DNA from: Burkholderiales bacterium
GTDB taxonomy: Bacteria > Pseudomonadota > Gammaproteobacteria > Burkholderiales > Burkholderiaceae_C
Direction: 5' to 3'
DNA: 64,000 bases
Assembly: GCA_028868895.1 (NCBI GenBank)
Contig: JAGWTP010000006.1
Coordinates: 1-64,000, forward strand
Position numbers and translations under genes: made by a program. This document shows positions 20,397 to 30,046 of this stretch, in pieces. The notes beneath the pieces were generated by a model. It was not told the origin of the DNA and did not search any database. It saw only the letters and a list, made by a program, of their open reading frames with translations. Position 1 is the first letter of the stretch. Each line of letters starts with the position of its first letter.

Positions 20397-22280
20397 TCAT
20401 CCGGTGCTGGCGGGTCGCCTGAGCGGCGGCAAGTCGGTACATGCACCCTCGAACGCCTCGGCCGCCAGGCCGATGCTTTCGCCCAGCGTCGGGTGCGGGT
20501 GGATGGTCTTGCCGATGTCGACCGCGTCGGCGCCCATCTCGATCGCCAGCGCGATCTCGCCGATCATGTCGCCGGCATGCGTGCCGACGATGCCGCCGCC
20601 GACGATCGCGTGGGTGGTTTCATCGAACAGCAGCTTGGTGAAGCCTTCGTCGCGGCCGTTGGCGATCGCGCGGCCCGAAGCCGTCCACGGGAACAGACCC
20701 TTCTTGACCGTCAATCCGCGCGCCCTGGCTTCGTCTTCGGTGACGCCGACCCAGGCGACCTCGGGGTCGGTGTAGGCCACGCTCGGGATCACGCGCGCGT
20801 CGAACGCCGCCTTGCCCAGCTTGGCGTCGCCCAGTTGCTCGCCGGCAGCGACCTCGGCGGCCACATGCCCTTCGTGGGTCGCCTTGTGCGCCAGCATCGG
20901 CTGGCCGACGATGTCGCCGATCGCGAAGATGTGAGCGACGTTGGTTCGCATCTGCACATCGACCGGGATGAAGCCGCGCTCGGTGACCGCCACGCCGGCC
21001 TTGTCGGCGCCGATGCGCTTGCCGTTGGGCACCCGGCCGACCGCCTGCAGCACCAGGTCGTAGAGCTGCGGCTCCTTCGGTGCGCCCTCGCCTTCGAACC
21101 GCACCAGAATGCCGTCTTTGGTGGCTTCGCCGCCGACCGTTTTCGTCTTGAGCATGATCTTGTCGAAGCGCGGCGCGTTCATTTTCTGCCAGACCTTGAC
21201 GAGGTCACGGTCGGCGCCTTGCATCAGACCGTCGAGCATCTCGACCACGTCGAGCCGCGCGCCGAGCGTGGAGTACACGGTGCCCATCTCCAGGCCGATG
21301 ATGCCGCCGCCGACGATCAGCATGCGCCTGGGGTTCTGGCGCAGCTCGAGCGCACCGGTGGAGGTGACGACGCGCGGGTCGTCCTTCGGCAGGAACGGCA
21401 GTTTGACGGCCTCGGAACCGGCCGCGATGATGGCGCGCCTGAACTTGATGGTTTGCGTGCCGCCCGCCTTTGCGGGCCCGCCGAGGGCGACCGACACGTG
21501 GAACGGGTCGAGGAACTCGGCGCTGCCTTGCACCACCGTGACCTTGCGCATCTTCGCCATCGCCGCCAGTCCGCCGGTGAGCTTGCCGACGACCTTTTCC
21601 TTGTGGCTGCGCAGCTTGGCCAGATCCACCGTCGGTGGCGCGAAGCTGACACCCATCGCGTCGAAGTGCTTGACCTCGTCCATCACCGCCGCCACGTGCA
21701 GCAGCGCCTTCGACGGGATGCAGCCGACGTTCAGGCACACGCCGCCGAGCGCGGCGTAGCGTTCGACGAGCACGACCTTCAAGCCCAGATCGGCGGCGCG
21801 GAACGCCGCCGAGTAGCCGCCGGGCCCGGCGCCGAGCACGAGCAGGTCGCATTCGGTGTCGGCACCACCGGCGTAGCTCGACGCTGCGGGCACTTCCAGC
21901 GCTCGCGCCGAACCCGTCGTGGGGGTCGCCGCGCTCGGCGCAGGGGCTGCGACAGGCTCAGCCCGAGCGGCCACGGAAACGCTTGCATCCACCGCTTTGC
22001 CCGAGCTTGGCAAAGAGCCAGGCGCGCTGGGCGCAGAGGTGGCCGCAGCCTCGAGCGAGACGATCACCGACCCTTCGTTGACCACGTCGCCAACCTTGAT
22101 CTTCACTTCCTTCACGACGCCGGCGTGCGATGACGGGATCTCCATCGACGCCTTGTCGCTCTCGACCGTGATCAGGCTTTGCTCGGCCTTCACGGCGTCG
22201 CCGGGCTTGACCAGCAACTCGATCACGGCCACGTCCTTGAAGTCGCCGATGTCGGGCACCTTGATGTCGATGAGGGCCAT
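20397..22280 (-). CDS. lpdA: Dihydrolipoamide dehydrogenase with N-terminal lipoyl domain
   Basis: MALIDIKVPDIGDFKDVAVIELL...VESDKASMEIPSSHAG lipoyl domain, then GAGPGGYSAAFRAADLG and GGVCLNVGCIPSK. Confidence 0.95.
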   Translation of the reverse strand: MALIDIKVPDIGDFKDVAVIELLVKPGDAVKAEQSLITVESDKASMEIPSSHAGVVKEVKIKVGDVVNEGSVIVSLEAAATSAPSAPGSLPSSGKAVDASVSVAARAEPVAAPAPSAATPTTGSARALEVPAASSYAGGADTECDLLVLGAGPGGYSAAFRAADLGLKVVLVERYAALGGVCLNVGCIPSKALLHVAAVMDEVKHFDAMGVSFAPPTVDLAKLRSHKEKVVGKLTGGLAAMAKMRKVTVVQGSAEFLDPFHVSVALGGPAKAGGTQTIKFRRAIIAAGSEAVKLPFLPKDDPRVVTSTGALELRQNPRRMLIVGGGIIGLEMGTVYSTLGARLDVVEMLDGLMQGADRDLVKVWQKMNAPRFDKIMLKTKTVGGEATKDGILVRFEGEGAPKEPQLYDLVLQAVGRVPNGKRIGADKAGVAVTERGFIPVDVQMRTNVAHIFAIGDIVGQPMLAHKATHEGHVAAEVAAGEQLGDAKLGKAAFDARVIPSVAYTDPEVAWVGVTEDEARARGLTVKKGLFPWTASGRAIANGRDEGFTKLLFDETTHAIVGGGIVGTHAGDMIGEIALAIEMGADAVDIGKTIHPHPTLGESIGLAAEAFEGACTDLPPLRRPASTG

Positions 22281-22282
22281 GT

Positions 22283-22867
22283 TCAGCCTTTCGCAGTCGG
22301 TTTGAGTTTGATGGTGTGGGCGTGGATCGGCGCACTCGAGTTCTTGTCGAATTCGCAGCCGGCGCGCACGCCGATCTCGGCGACTTCGCGCGCCGATCGA
22401 GCCTTGTCGTAGCCGGCGTACATGGCGCCGAGCGCGAACGCGCGGCCGGTACCGATGCTCCAGAAGCGGTCGAACTCGAACACCTCGCGGTACGAGTACA
22501 CGCCGTAGATGCCGGCGTGGTTGGCAATCAGCGCAGTGAACTGCGAACTCTCGTACGGGTCGGAGTCTTCTTCCTTGGTGTTGAGGAAGAAGTTCTCCTT
22601 CAGCTTCGGGTGCAGTTTCAGGAAGGTGTCGAAGACTTCGTCGCGGGTGTGCAGTTTCAGATCCTCCGGCGCCAGCGCAGCCAGCGCGCGGCGCAGCACC
22701 GGAAAGTGCGCGGTCGTGCCGGCCATGCCGATCCACGAGTCGCCGGCCTGGAACAATTTCAGGTTCGCCTCGTAGCCGTGCGCCAGCCGCGTGTCCCCGA
22801 AGGTGACGAGCGTGTCGGCAGCGATGGCCACGGTATTGCCCAGCCGAGCCACCACGACGGTCGTCAT
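22283..22867 (-). CDS. Proteasome/HslV-like Ntn-hydrolase (candidate betaproteobacterial proteasome homologue, BPH type)
   Basis: M-TTVVVARLGNTVAIAADTLVTFGDTRLAHGYEANLKLFQAGDSWIGMAGTTAHF...: N-terminal Thr after Met, Asp at proteasome position 17, G-x-A-G strand motif; 195-aa class size. Confidence 0.7.
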   Translation of the reverse strand: MTTVVVARLGNTVAIAADTLVTFGDTRLAHGYEANLKLFQAGDSWIGMAGTTAHFPVLRRALAALAPEDLKLHTRDEVFDTFLKLHPKLKENFFLNTKEEDSDPYESSQFTALIANHAGIYGVYSYREVFEFDRFWSIGTGRAFALGAMYAGYDKARSAREVAEIGVRAGCEFDKNSSAPIHAHTIKLKPTAKG

Positions 22868-22877
22868 GCGCAGCCCG

Positions 22878-24554
22878 TCACAACAACACGCGGCGCAAGT
22901 CGCCGAGGATCTGGCCGAGGTAGGCGTTGAAGCGCGCCGCGGAAGCGCCGTCGATCACGCGGTGGTCGTACGACAGCGACAGCGGCAGCGTCAGGCGCGG
23001 CTGGAAGGCGTGGCCGTCCCACACCGGCTTGATTGCACTCCTGGACAAGCCCAGGATCGCGACCTCGGGCGCATTGATGATCGGTGTGAAGTGCGTGCCG
23101 CCGATGCCGCCGAGCGAGCTGATCGAGAAGCAGCCGCCGGTCATGTCGGCGGGGCCGAGCTTGCCGTCGCGCGCCTTCTTCGCCAGTTCGCCCATCTCGG
23201 CGCTGATCTGCAGCACACCCTTCTTGTCGGCGTCACGCAGCACCGGCACGACCAGGCCGTTGGGCGTATCGGCCGCAAAGCCGATGTGAAAGTACTGCTT
23301 GTAGACGAGCTGGTCGCCGTCCAGGCTGGCGTTGAACTCGGGGAACTTCTTCAGCGCCGAAACGACCGCCTTGATCACGAAGGCGAGCATCGTCACCTTC
23401 ACGCCCGACTTCTCGTTGTCCTTGTTGGTCGAAACCCGGAACGCCTCGAGGTCGGTGATGTCGACCTCGTCGTTGTTGGTGACGTGCGGGATCATCACCC
23501 AGTTGCGGTGCAGGTTCGCGCCGCTGAGCTTCTTGATGCGCGACAGGTCGCGGCGCTCGACCGGGCCGAACTTCGTGAAGTCGATGTTCGGCCACGGCAG
23601 CAGGCCGGGGAACGAGCCGGTGGCAGCGACGGGCGCCTTGGCAGACTGCGCCCGGGTCTGCGTGCTGCCGGCCATCACGCCCTTGACGAACCCCTGCAGG
23701 TCGGTCTCGGTGATGCGGCCTTTCGGGCCGCTGCCCTTGACCTCGTCGAGCGGCACACCCAGCTCGCGCGCGAGCTTGCGGATCGACGGCGAGGCGTGCG
23801 GCAGCGCGCCCTTCGGCGCGCTCGGCTCGTGGGCCGGCAATGCTGCGGTGGGCACGAGTTTCTCGGCCGCTGGCGCCGTGGCAGCGGTCGATGCCGGGGT
23901 CGGCGCCGATGCTGCGGCGGCCGCAGGCGCGGGGGCCGCGGCGGCGCGCGGCGCAGGGGCCGCGCCACCCGCAGCCTGAACCACCGCGACCAGGCTGCCC
24001 TTGGCAACCTTGTCGCCGACCTTGACCTTCACCGCCTGAACGACACCGGCGTGCGACGACGGGATCTCCATCGAGGCCTTGTCGCTCTCCACGGTGATCA
24101 GGCTTTGCTCGACCTTGATCGTGTCGCCGGCAGCGACCATGACCTCGATCACGGTGACCTCGTCGAAGTCGCCGATGTCGGGCACGACCACATCGAGCAA
24201 CCCACCTTCGCGCCGACCTGCTCCCGCCGGGACGGGAGCGGGCGAGGCAGAGGCAGAGGCAGAGGCAGCGGGAGCGGGAGCGGGTTGGGCCGAGGCCGCC
24301 GGCGCGGAGGCAGACGCTTCGGACTCCAGCACCAACAGCAGCGAGCCTTCGGCGACCTTGTCACCGATCTTGACCTTCAGCTCCTTGACCACGCCCGCGT
24401 GCGAGGACGGGATCTCCATCGATGCCTTGTCGCTCTCGACCGTGATCAGCGACTGTTCGGCCTTCACCGTGTCGCCGGGCTTGACCAGCAGTTCGATGAC
24501 TTCCACCTCAGCGAAGTCGCCGATATCGGGGACCTTGACTTCCACCAGTGCCAT
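22878..24554 (-). CDS. aceF: Pyruvate dehydrogenase E2 (dihydrolipoyllysine acetyltransferase), two lipoyl domains
   Basis: Two ESDKASMEIPSSHAG lipoyl domains, peripheral-subunit-binding SIRKLARELGVPLDEVKGSGPKGRI, catalytic SYDHRVIDGA. Confidence 0.96.
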   Translation of the reverse strand: MALVEVKVPDIGDFAEVEVIELLVKPGDTVKAEQSLITVESDKASMEIPSSHAGVVKELKVKIGDKVAEGSLLLVLESEASASAPAASAQPAPAPAASASASASPAPVPAGAGRREGGLLDVVVPDIGDFDEVTVIEVMVAAGDTIKVEQSLITVESDKASMEIPSSHAGVVQAVKVKVGDKVAKGSLVAVVQAAGGAAPAPRAAAAPAPAAAAASAPTPASTAATAPAAEKLVPTAALPAHEPSAPKGALPHASPSIRKLARELGVPLDEVKGSGPKGRITETDLQGFVKGVMAGSTQTRAQSAKAPVAATGSFPGLLPWPNIDFTKFGPVERRDLSRIKKLSGANLHRNWVMIPHVTNNDEVDITDLEAFRVSTNKDNEKSGVKVTMLAFVIKAVVSALKKFPEFNASLDGDQLVYKQYFHIGFAADTPNGLVVPVLRDADKKGVLQISAEMGELAKKARDGKLGPADMTGGCFSISSLGGIGGTHFTPIINAPEVAILGLSRSAIKPVWDGHAFQPRLTLPLSLSYDHRVIDGASAARFNAYLGQILGDLRRVLL

Positions 24555-24585
24555 GTTGTTCGTCTCCGTTTATGAGGGTGAAAGT

Positions 24586-27321
24586 TCAGGCGTACAGCGG
24601 ATTGATCTTGTCGGCGTTGATGGCGTACTTCTGGATCGCCTCGGCGACCTTGGTTGCCGGCACCGTTCCGTCATCGGCCAGCGCCTTCAGCGCGGCCACC
24701 ACGATGTAGTGCCGGTCGACCTCGAAGTGCTCGCGCAGCTTGACGCGGAAATCGCTGCGGCCGAAGCCGTCGGTGCCCAGCACCTTGTAGGCGCGGCCCT
24801 TCGGGATGAAGGCGCGGATCTGCTCGGCGTAGTTCTTCATGTAGTCGGTCGAGGCGATCACCGGGCCCGGGAACTTGTCGAGCTGCTGCGCGACGAACGG
24901 CACGCGCGGCTTCTTCTCCAGCGGGTGCAGCAGGTTCCAGCGCTCGGCGTCCTGGCCGTCGCGGGCGAGCTCGTTGAAGCTCGGGCAGCTCCACACGTTG
25001 GCGGCCACGCCCCAGTCTTGCTTGAGCAGGGCCTTGGCGGCCACGCTTTCGAGCAGGATCGTGCCGCTGCCCAGCAGGTTGACGCGCGGCACGGTGCCGG
25101 AGGCGCCCTTCGGGCTTGGCTTGGCACCTTCGTCGAGCAGATACATGCCCTTGATGATCTGTTCTTCGGTGCCGGCCTTCAGGCCCGGCATCGGGTAGTT
25201 CTCGTTCAGCAGCGTGATGTAGAAGTACACGTCCTCCTGCTGTTCGACCATGCGCTTCAGGCCATGGTGCAGGATCACGCCGACCTCGTGCGCGTAAGTG
25301 GGGTCGTAGCTGATGCAGTTCGGGATCGTGCCGGCCAGGATGTGGCTGTGGCCGTCTTCGTGCTGCAGGCCCTCGCCGTTGAGCGTCGTGCGCCCCGAGG
25401 TGCCGCCGAGCAAAAAGCCGCGTGCCAGCATGTCGCCCGCAGCCCAGGCCAGGTCACCGACGCGCTGGAAACCGAACATCGAGTAGTAGACGTAGAACGG
25501 AATCATGATCCGGTTGTTCGTCGAGTAGCTCGTCGCCGCGGCGATCCAGCTGCTCATGCCGCCGGGCTCGTTGATGCCCTCCTGCAGCACCTGGCCGGCC
25601 TTGTCTTCGCGGTAGTACATGACCTGGTCCTTGTCGACCGGGGTGTAGTTCTGGCCCGCGGGGTTGTAGATGCCGATCTGGCGGAACAGGCCCTCCATGC
25701 CGAAGGTGCGGGCCTCGTCGACGACGATCGGCACCGCACGCGGGCCGAGTTCCTTGTCGCGCAGCAGCTGCGTCAGGAAGCGCACGAAGGCCTGCGTGGT
25801 CGAGATTTCGCGGCCTTCGGCGGTGGCGTCGAGCACGGCCTTGAAGGTGTCGAGCGGCGGCACCGCCAGCTTCTCGTCGGCCTTGGTGCGCCGGTGCGGC
25901 AGGTAGCCGCCGAGCGCCTTGCGGCGCTCGTGCAGGTAGCGCATCTCGGGCGTGTCTTCGGCGGGCTTGTAGAACGGGATGTCGGCCAGCTGGTCGTCCG
26001 GGATCGGCATGTTGAAGCGATCTCGAAAGGCGCGCACATCTTCGTCGATCAGCTTCTTGGTCTGGTGCGCGGTGTTCTTGCCCTCGCCGCTCTTGCCCAT
26101 GCCGTAGCCCTTGACGGTCTTGATCAGCAGCACCGTCGGCTGACCCTGGTGGCTGTTGGCCCGGTGGAACGCGGCATAGACCTTCTGCGGGTCGTGGCCG
26201 CCGCGGTTCAGGCGCCAGATGTCGTCGTCGCTCATCTTCGCCACCAGCTCGAGCAGCTTCGGGTGTTTGCCGAAGAAGTTCTTGCGCACGAACGCGCCGT
26301 CGTTGGCCTTCATGGCCTGGTAGTCGCCATCGACCGTGTCCATCATGACCTTGCGCAGGATCTCGTCCTTGTCGCGCGCCAGCAGCGGATCCCAGTAGCT
26401 GCCCCAGAGCAGCTTGATGACGTTCCAGCCCGAGCCGCGGAACTCGCTTTCGAGCTCCTGGATGATCTTGCCATTGCCGCGCACCGGGCCGTCCAGGCGC
26501 TGCAGGTTGCAGTTGACGACGAAGATCAGGTTGTCGAGTTTCTCGCGCGCGGCCAGGCCGATCGCGCCGAGCGATTCGGGTTCGTCCATTTCGCCGTCGC
26601 CGCAGAACACCCAGACCTTGCGGTTCGCGGTGTCGGCGATGCCGCGCGCGTGCAGGTACTTCAGAAAGCGCGCCTGGTAGATCGCCATCAACGGGCCCAG
26701 GCCCATCGACACGGTCGAGAACTGCCAGAAGTCGGGCATCAACTTGGGGTGCGGGTAGCTGGAGATGCCCTTGCCGTCGACCTCCTGGCGGAAGTTGAGC
26801 AACTGCTCTTCGGAGATGCGGCCCTCCATGAAGGCGCGGGCGTAGATGCCGGGCGACGAATGGCCCTGGACGTAGATCAGGTCGCCGCCGTGGGTCTTGC
26901 CGCCATCGGCGCTCTCGGCATGCCAGAAATGGTTGAAGCCGGTGCCGAACATCGTCGCCAGCGACGCGAAGCTCGAGATGTGGCCGCCCAGGTCGCCGCC
27001 GTCGGCCGGGTGCAGGCGGTTCGCCTTGACCACCATCGCCATCGCGTTCCAGCGCATGTAGGTGCGCAGCCGCTCTTCGATCTCGATATTGCCCGGCGTG
27101 CGCTCTTCCTGGTCGACAGGAATGGTGTTGACGTACGCGGTGTTGGCCGAGAACGGCACATCGATGCCGGCCTGGCGCGCGTGGTCGATCAATTGCTCGA
27201 GCAGGAAATGCGCGCGCTCGGAGCCTTCGGCACCGATGACGGCCGACAGCGCGTCGAGCCATTCGCGTGTTTCCTGCGCGTCGGCGTCGGCGCCGGGGAA
27301 TGAATCAGGCTGTGCTGACAT
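24586..27321 (-). CDS. aceE: Pyruvate dehydrogenase E1 component (homodimeric)
   Basis: GDGEMDEPESLGAIGLAAREKLDNLIFVVNCNLQRLDGPVRGNGKIIQELE; 911 aa. Confidence 0.97.
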   Translation of the reverse strand: MSAQPDSFPGADADAQETREWLDALSAVIGAEGSERAHFLLEQLIDHARQAGIDVPFSANTAYVNTIPVDQEERTPGNIEIEERLRTYMRWNAMAMVVKANRLHPADGGDLGGHISSFASLATMFGTGFNHFWHAESADGGKTHGGDLIYVQGHSSPGIYARAFMEGRISEEQLLNFRQEVDGKGISSYPHPKLMPDFWQFSTVSMGLGPLMAIYQARFLKYLHARGIADTANRKVWVFCGDGEMDEPESLGAIGLAAREKLDNLIFVVNCNLQRLDGPVRGNGKIIQELESEFRGSGWNVIKLLWGSYWDPLLARDKDEILRKVMMDTVDGDYQAMKANDGAFVRKNFFGKHPKLLELVAKMSDDDIWRLNRGGHDPQKVYAAFHRANSHQGQPTVLLIKTVKGYGMGKSGEGKNTAHQTKKLIDEDVRAFRDRFNMPIPDDQLADIPFYKPAEDTPEMRYLHERRKALGGYLPHRRTKADEKLAVPPLDTFKAVLDATAEGREISTTQAFVRFLTQLLRDKELGPRAVPIVVDEARTFGMEGLFRQIGIYNPAGQNYTPVDKDQVMYYREDKAGQVLQEGINEPGGMSSWIAAATSYSTNNRIMIPFYVYYSMFGFQRVGDLAWAAGDMLARGFLLGGTSGRTTLNGEGLQHEDGHSHILAGTIPNCISYDPTYAHEVGVILHHGLKRMVEQQEDVYFYITLLNENYPMPGLKAGTEEQIIKGMYLLDEGAKPSPKGASGTVPRVNLLGSGTILLESVAAKALLKQDWGVAANVWSCPSFNELARDGQDAERWNLLHPLEKKPRVPFVAQQLDKFPGPVIASTDYMKNYAEQIRAFIPKGRAYKVLGTDGFGRSDFRVKLREHFEVDRHYIVVAALKALADDGTVPATKVAEAIQKYAINADKINPLYA

Positions 27322-27499
27322 GCGTGTCTCCGATGATGGTTTTGCGAGGCCGGCGGGAGTTTCGCACAGGTCTTTCAGATTTCCAAATGGCGCGAGTCTG
27401 TTTCATATTATGCAATTGCCACCAGCATCAACCTGTCTGGGAAGGCTCACGCGGGTACTGAATCGGGGGTTGATCGGGCGCAGCCTTGATAATCCGCCC

Positions 27500-30046
27500 A
27501 TGCAAACCGTCACCGAGGCTGCGCCGCTGTCACGCCCCGCGCGAACCTGGCCGCAAAAGCTGTTCGGCCGCTGGTGGCGGCGCCAGTCTGCGGCACGCCA
27601 GGACCGCTTCGCCACGCTCGGCCCGCTGGTCTCGGTGATGCTGTTTCTTGCCGCGATCATCTTGGCGTTCTGGTACTTGCGCAATGAGGAATTCGAGCGC
27701 GAGCAGGAGACCGTCAAGCGCGACACCGAAATCGCGCAGACCCAGATTCGCCTGCACCTGATCGAGAACCAGGAGCAACTCGTGCGCATCGCGCGCGAGG
27801 TCGTCACGCGCGCGATCGACCACGACCAGTTCGTTGCGCAGGCCGCCACCTTCACGCGCGAGCGGCCCGAGATCACGAACCTGGTTTGGGTCAACGCGGC
27901 GCGCGCCCTCAAGGCGAGCTACTCGGCCACCAGCTTTCCCGCGGACGGCGGCGCGACCTCCGACGACACTCCGGCCTCGCTGCCGACCGCCGGCAAGAAC
28001 GGGCCGCCCGAAGTCGCGTTCAGGGCCGCGCGCACCCAGCGCCAGCCGGTCTACTCCAGCGCCTTCGTCGATGCGTTCGGCAATGCAGTGTTCCAGGTGC
28101 AGGTGCCCTTGCTCGAACGCAGCGGCTTCGCCGGGGTGCTGATCGCCGAGTATTCGATCGAAAGCCTGATGCGCCGCCAGGTGCCCAAAGAGGTCTCGAC
28201 CCGCCACGCGATCACGCTGCTCGACGACCGCGGCCACGTATTCGCCAGCACGATCACGCCGATGCCGGGAACCAAGGCGACACACCCCTCGATCGTCTAC
28301 CAGTTGCCGCTGGCGCCCGCCGCCAACGGCCTGATCCTGCGCGGCCAGGGCTACCGCACCTCGATCGGGCTGATCAGCAACACCTTGTTCTGGATGGTGG
28401 CCGCGCTGTCGGTGCTGACGGTATGGATGCTGCTTGGCACCTGGCGGCACATGCGCCGGCGGCTGCAGATGCAAAGCGCGCTCATTTCGGAAACCAATTT
28501 CCGCCGGGCGATGGAAAACTCCATGCTCACCGGCATGCGCGCGATGGACACCGAGGGCCGCATCACCTATGTGAACCCGGCGTTCTGCGCGATGACCGGA
28601 TTCTCCGAAGCCGAACTGGTGGGGCGCAAGCCGCCGCTGCCGTACTGGCCGCCCGATCGCCTGGAAGAAAACGCCCGGCTGCTGCAGCAGGAGTTGCACG
28701 GGCGCAGCCCGGCCGGCGGCATCGAGGTGAAGGTCATGCGCAAGGACGGCTCGCTGTACGACGCGCGCATGTATGTCTCGCCGCTGATCGACCCGAAGGG
28801 CGTGCAGACCGGCTGGATGACCTCGATGACCAACATCACCGACGCCAAGCGCATTCGCGACCAGTTGTCGGCCTCGCACGAACGCTTCACGACCGTGCTC
28901 GAAGGGCTGGACGCCGCGGTGTCGGTGCTGTCGGTGCACCAGGGCGAGTTGCTGTTCGCGAACCGCTCGTACCGGCTCTGGTTCGGTGCCGATTCGCAAG
29001 GCCATGCCCTGCTCGCCGGGGCCGAGGCCGGCACCCCGTACCTGGCCGAGATCGACGATTCGGTCGACAACTTCGGTGGCCTGCCCACGCAGGAGCTGAC
29101 CGAAGCCGGGTCCGACTCGCGCGAGGTCTTCATCGAACCGCTGCAGAAGTGGTTCGAGGTGCGCGCCCGCTACCTGCAGTGGACCGACGGGCGCCTGGCG
29201 CAGATGCTGATCGCCACCGACATCACCGCGCGGCGCAGCGCCGAGGCGCTCGCAGCGAGCCAGGCCGACAAGGCCCAGGTGACGAGCCGCCTGGTGACGA
29301 TGGGCGAGATGGCATCGTCGGTGGCGCACGAATTGAACCAGCCGCTGACCGCGATCACCAACTACTGCAACGGCATCATCACCCGCGTCAACAACAACGC
29401 GATCGCCAAAGACGACCTGATCGCCGCGCTCGAGAAAACCTCGCGCCAGGCGCAGCGCGCCGGCCAGATCATCCACCGCATCCGCGCGTTCGTGAAACGC
29501 AGCGAGCCGCAGCGCCAGCGCGCACAGGCGCACAGCATCGTCGAAGACGCGGTCGATCTGGCCGGCATCGAACTGCGCCGGCGCAATGTGGCGATCCACA
29601 CCTACGTGGCGCAACGCCTGCCGCCGTTGCTGGTCGATCCGATCCTGATCGAGCAGGTGGTGCTCAACCTGCTGAAGAACGCCGCCGAGGCGATCGACAA
29701 CGCGCGGCTGCCACCGGCGCGGCGCAACATCGAACTGCGCGTCGTGCCGCGCCACACCGACGAAGAAGGCGACGTGATCGAGTTCAGCGTCACCGACATG
29801 GGGCCCGGCCTGGCGCCCGAAGTGATCGCGCGGATGTACGAGGCGTTCTTCTCGACCAAGACCGACGGCCTGGGCATCGGCCTGAGCCTGTGCCGCTCGA
29901 TCATCGAGAGCCACCGGGGCCGAATCAAGGCCCAGAACCTCTACAATGGCGAGACCCCCGCCGGCTGCCGTTTCTCGTTCACGCTGCCTGTCGAAAGCTC
30001 GCGCACCGAGCCCCTCGAAACTCCGAAAGCGACTGTCACTTCATGA
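27500..30046 (+). CDS. Membrane PAS-domain sensor histidine kinase (FixL/DctB-like)
   Basis: Two TM helices flanking sensor region, PAS (FRRAMENSMLTGMRAMDTEGRITYVNPAFCAMTGFSEAELVGR), H-box SSVAHELNQPLTAITNY, N/G boxes. Confidence 0.9.
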   Translation: MQTVTEAAPLSRPARTWPQKLFGRWWRRQSAARQDRFATLGPLVSVMLFLAAIILAFWYLRNEEFEREQETVKRDTEIAQTQIRLHLIENQEQLVRIAREVVTRAIDHDQFVAQAATFTRERPEITNLVWVNAARALKASYSATSFPADGGATSDDTPASLPTAGKNGPPEVAFRAARTQRQPVYSSAFVDAFGNAVFQVQVPLLERSGFAGVLIAEYSIESLMRRQVPKEVSTRHAITLLDDRGHVFASTITPMPGTKATHPSIVYQLPLAPAANGLILRGQGYRTSIGLISNTLFWMVAALSVLTVWMLLGTWRHMRRRLQMQSALISETNFRRAMENSMLTGMRAMDTEGRITYVNPAFCAMTGFSEAELVGRKPPLPYWPPDRLEENARLLQQELHGRSPAGGIEVKVMRKDGSLYDARMYVSPLIDPKGVQTGWMTSMTNITDAKRIRDQLSASHERFTTVLEGLDAAVSVLSVHQGELLFANRSYRLWFGADSQGHALLAGAEAGTPYLAEIDDSVDNFGGLPTQELTEAGSDSREVFIEPLQKWFEVRARYLQWTDGRLAQMLIATDITARRSAEALAASQADKAQVTSRLVTMGEMASSVAHELNQPLTAITNYCNGIITRVNNNAIAKDDLIAALEKTSRQAQRAGQIIHRIRAFVKRSEPQRQRAQAHSIVEDAVDLAGIELRRRNVAIHTYVAQRLPPLLVDPILIEQVVLNLLKNAAEAIDNARLPPARRNIELRVVPRHTDEEGDVIEFSVTDMGPGLAPEVIARMYEAFFSTKTDGLGIGLSLCRSIIESHRGRIKAQNLYNGETPAGCRFSFTLPVESSRTEPLETPKATVTS

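Noticed and set aside
24079-27303. 1074-aa plus-strand ORF opposite aceE/aceF
   Set aside because: Antisense shadow ORF of two certain genes; composition not protein-like.
27530-29914. 794-aa minus-strand ORF opposite the PAS kinase
   Set aside because: Antisense shadow ORF; kinase frame has H/N/G boxes.
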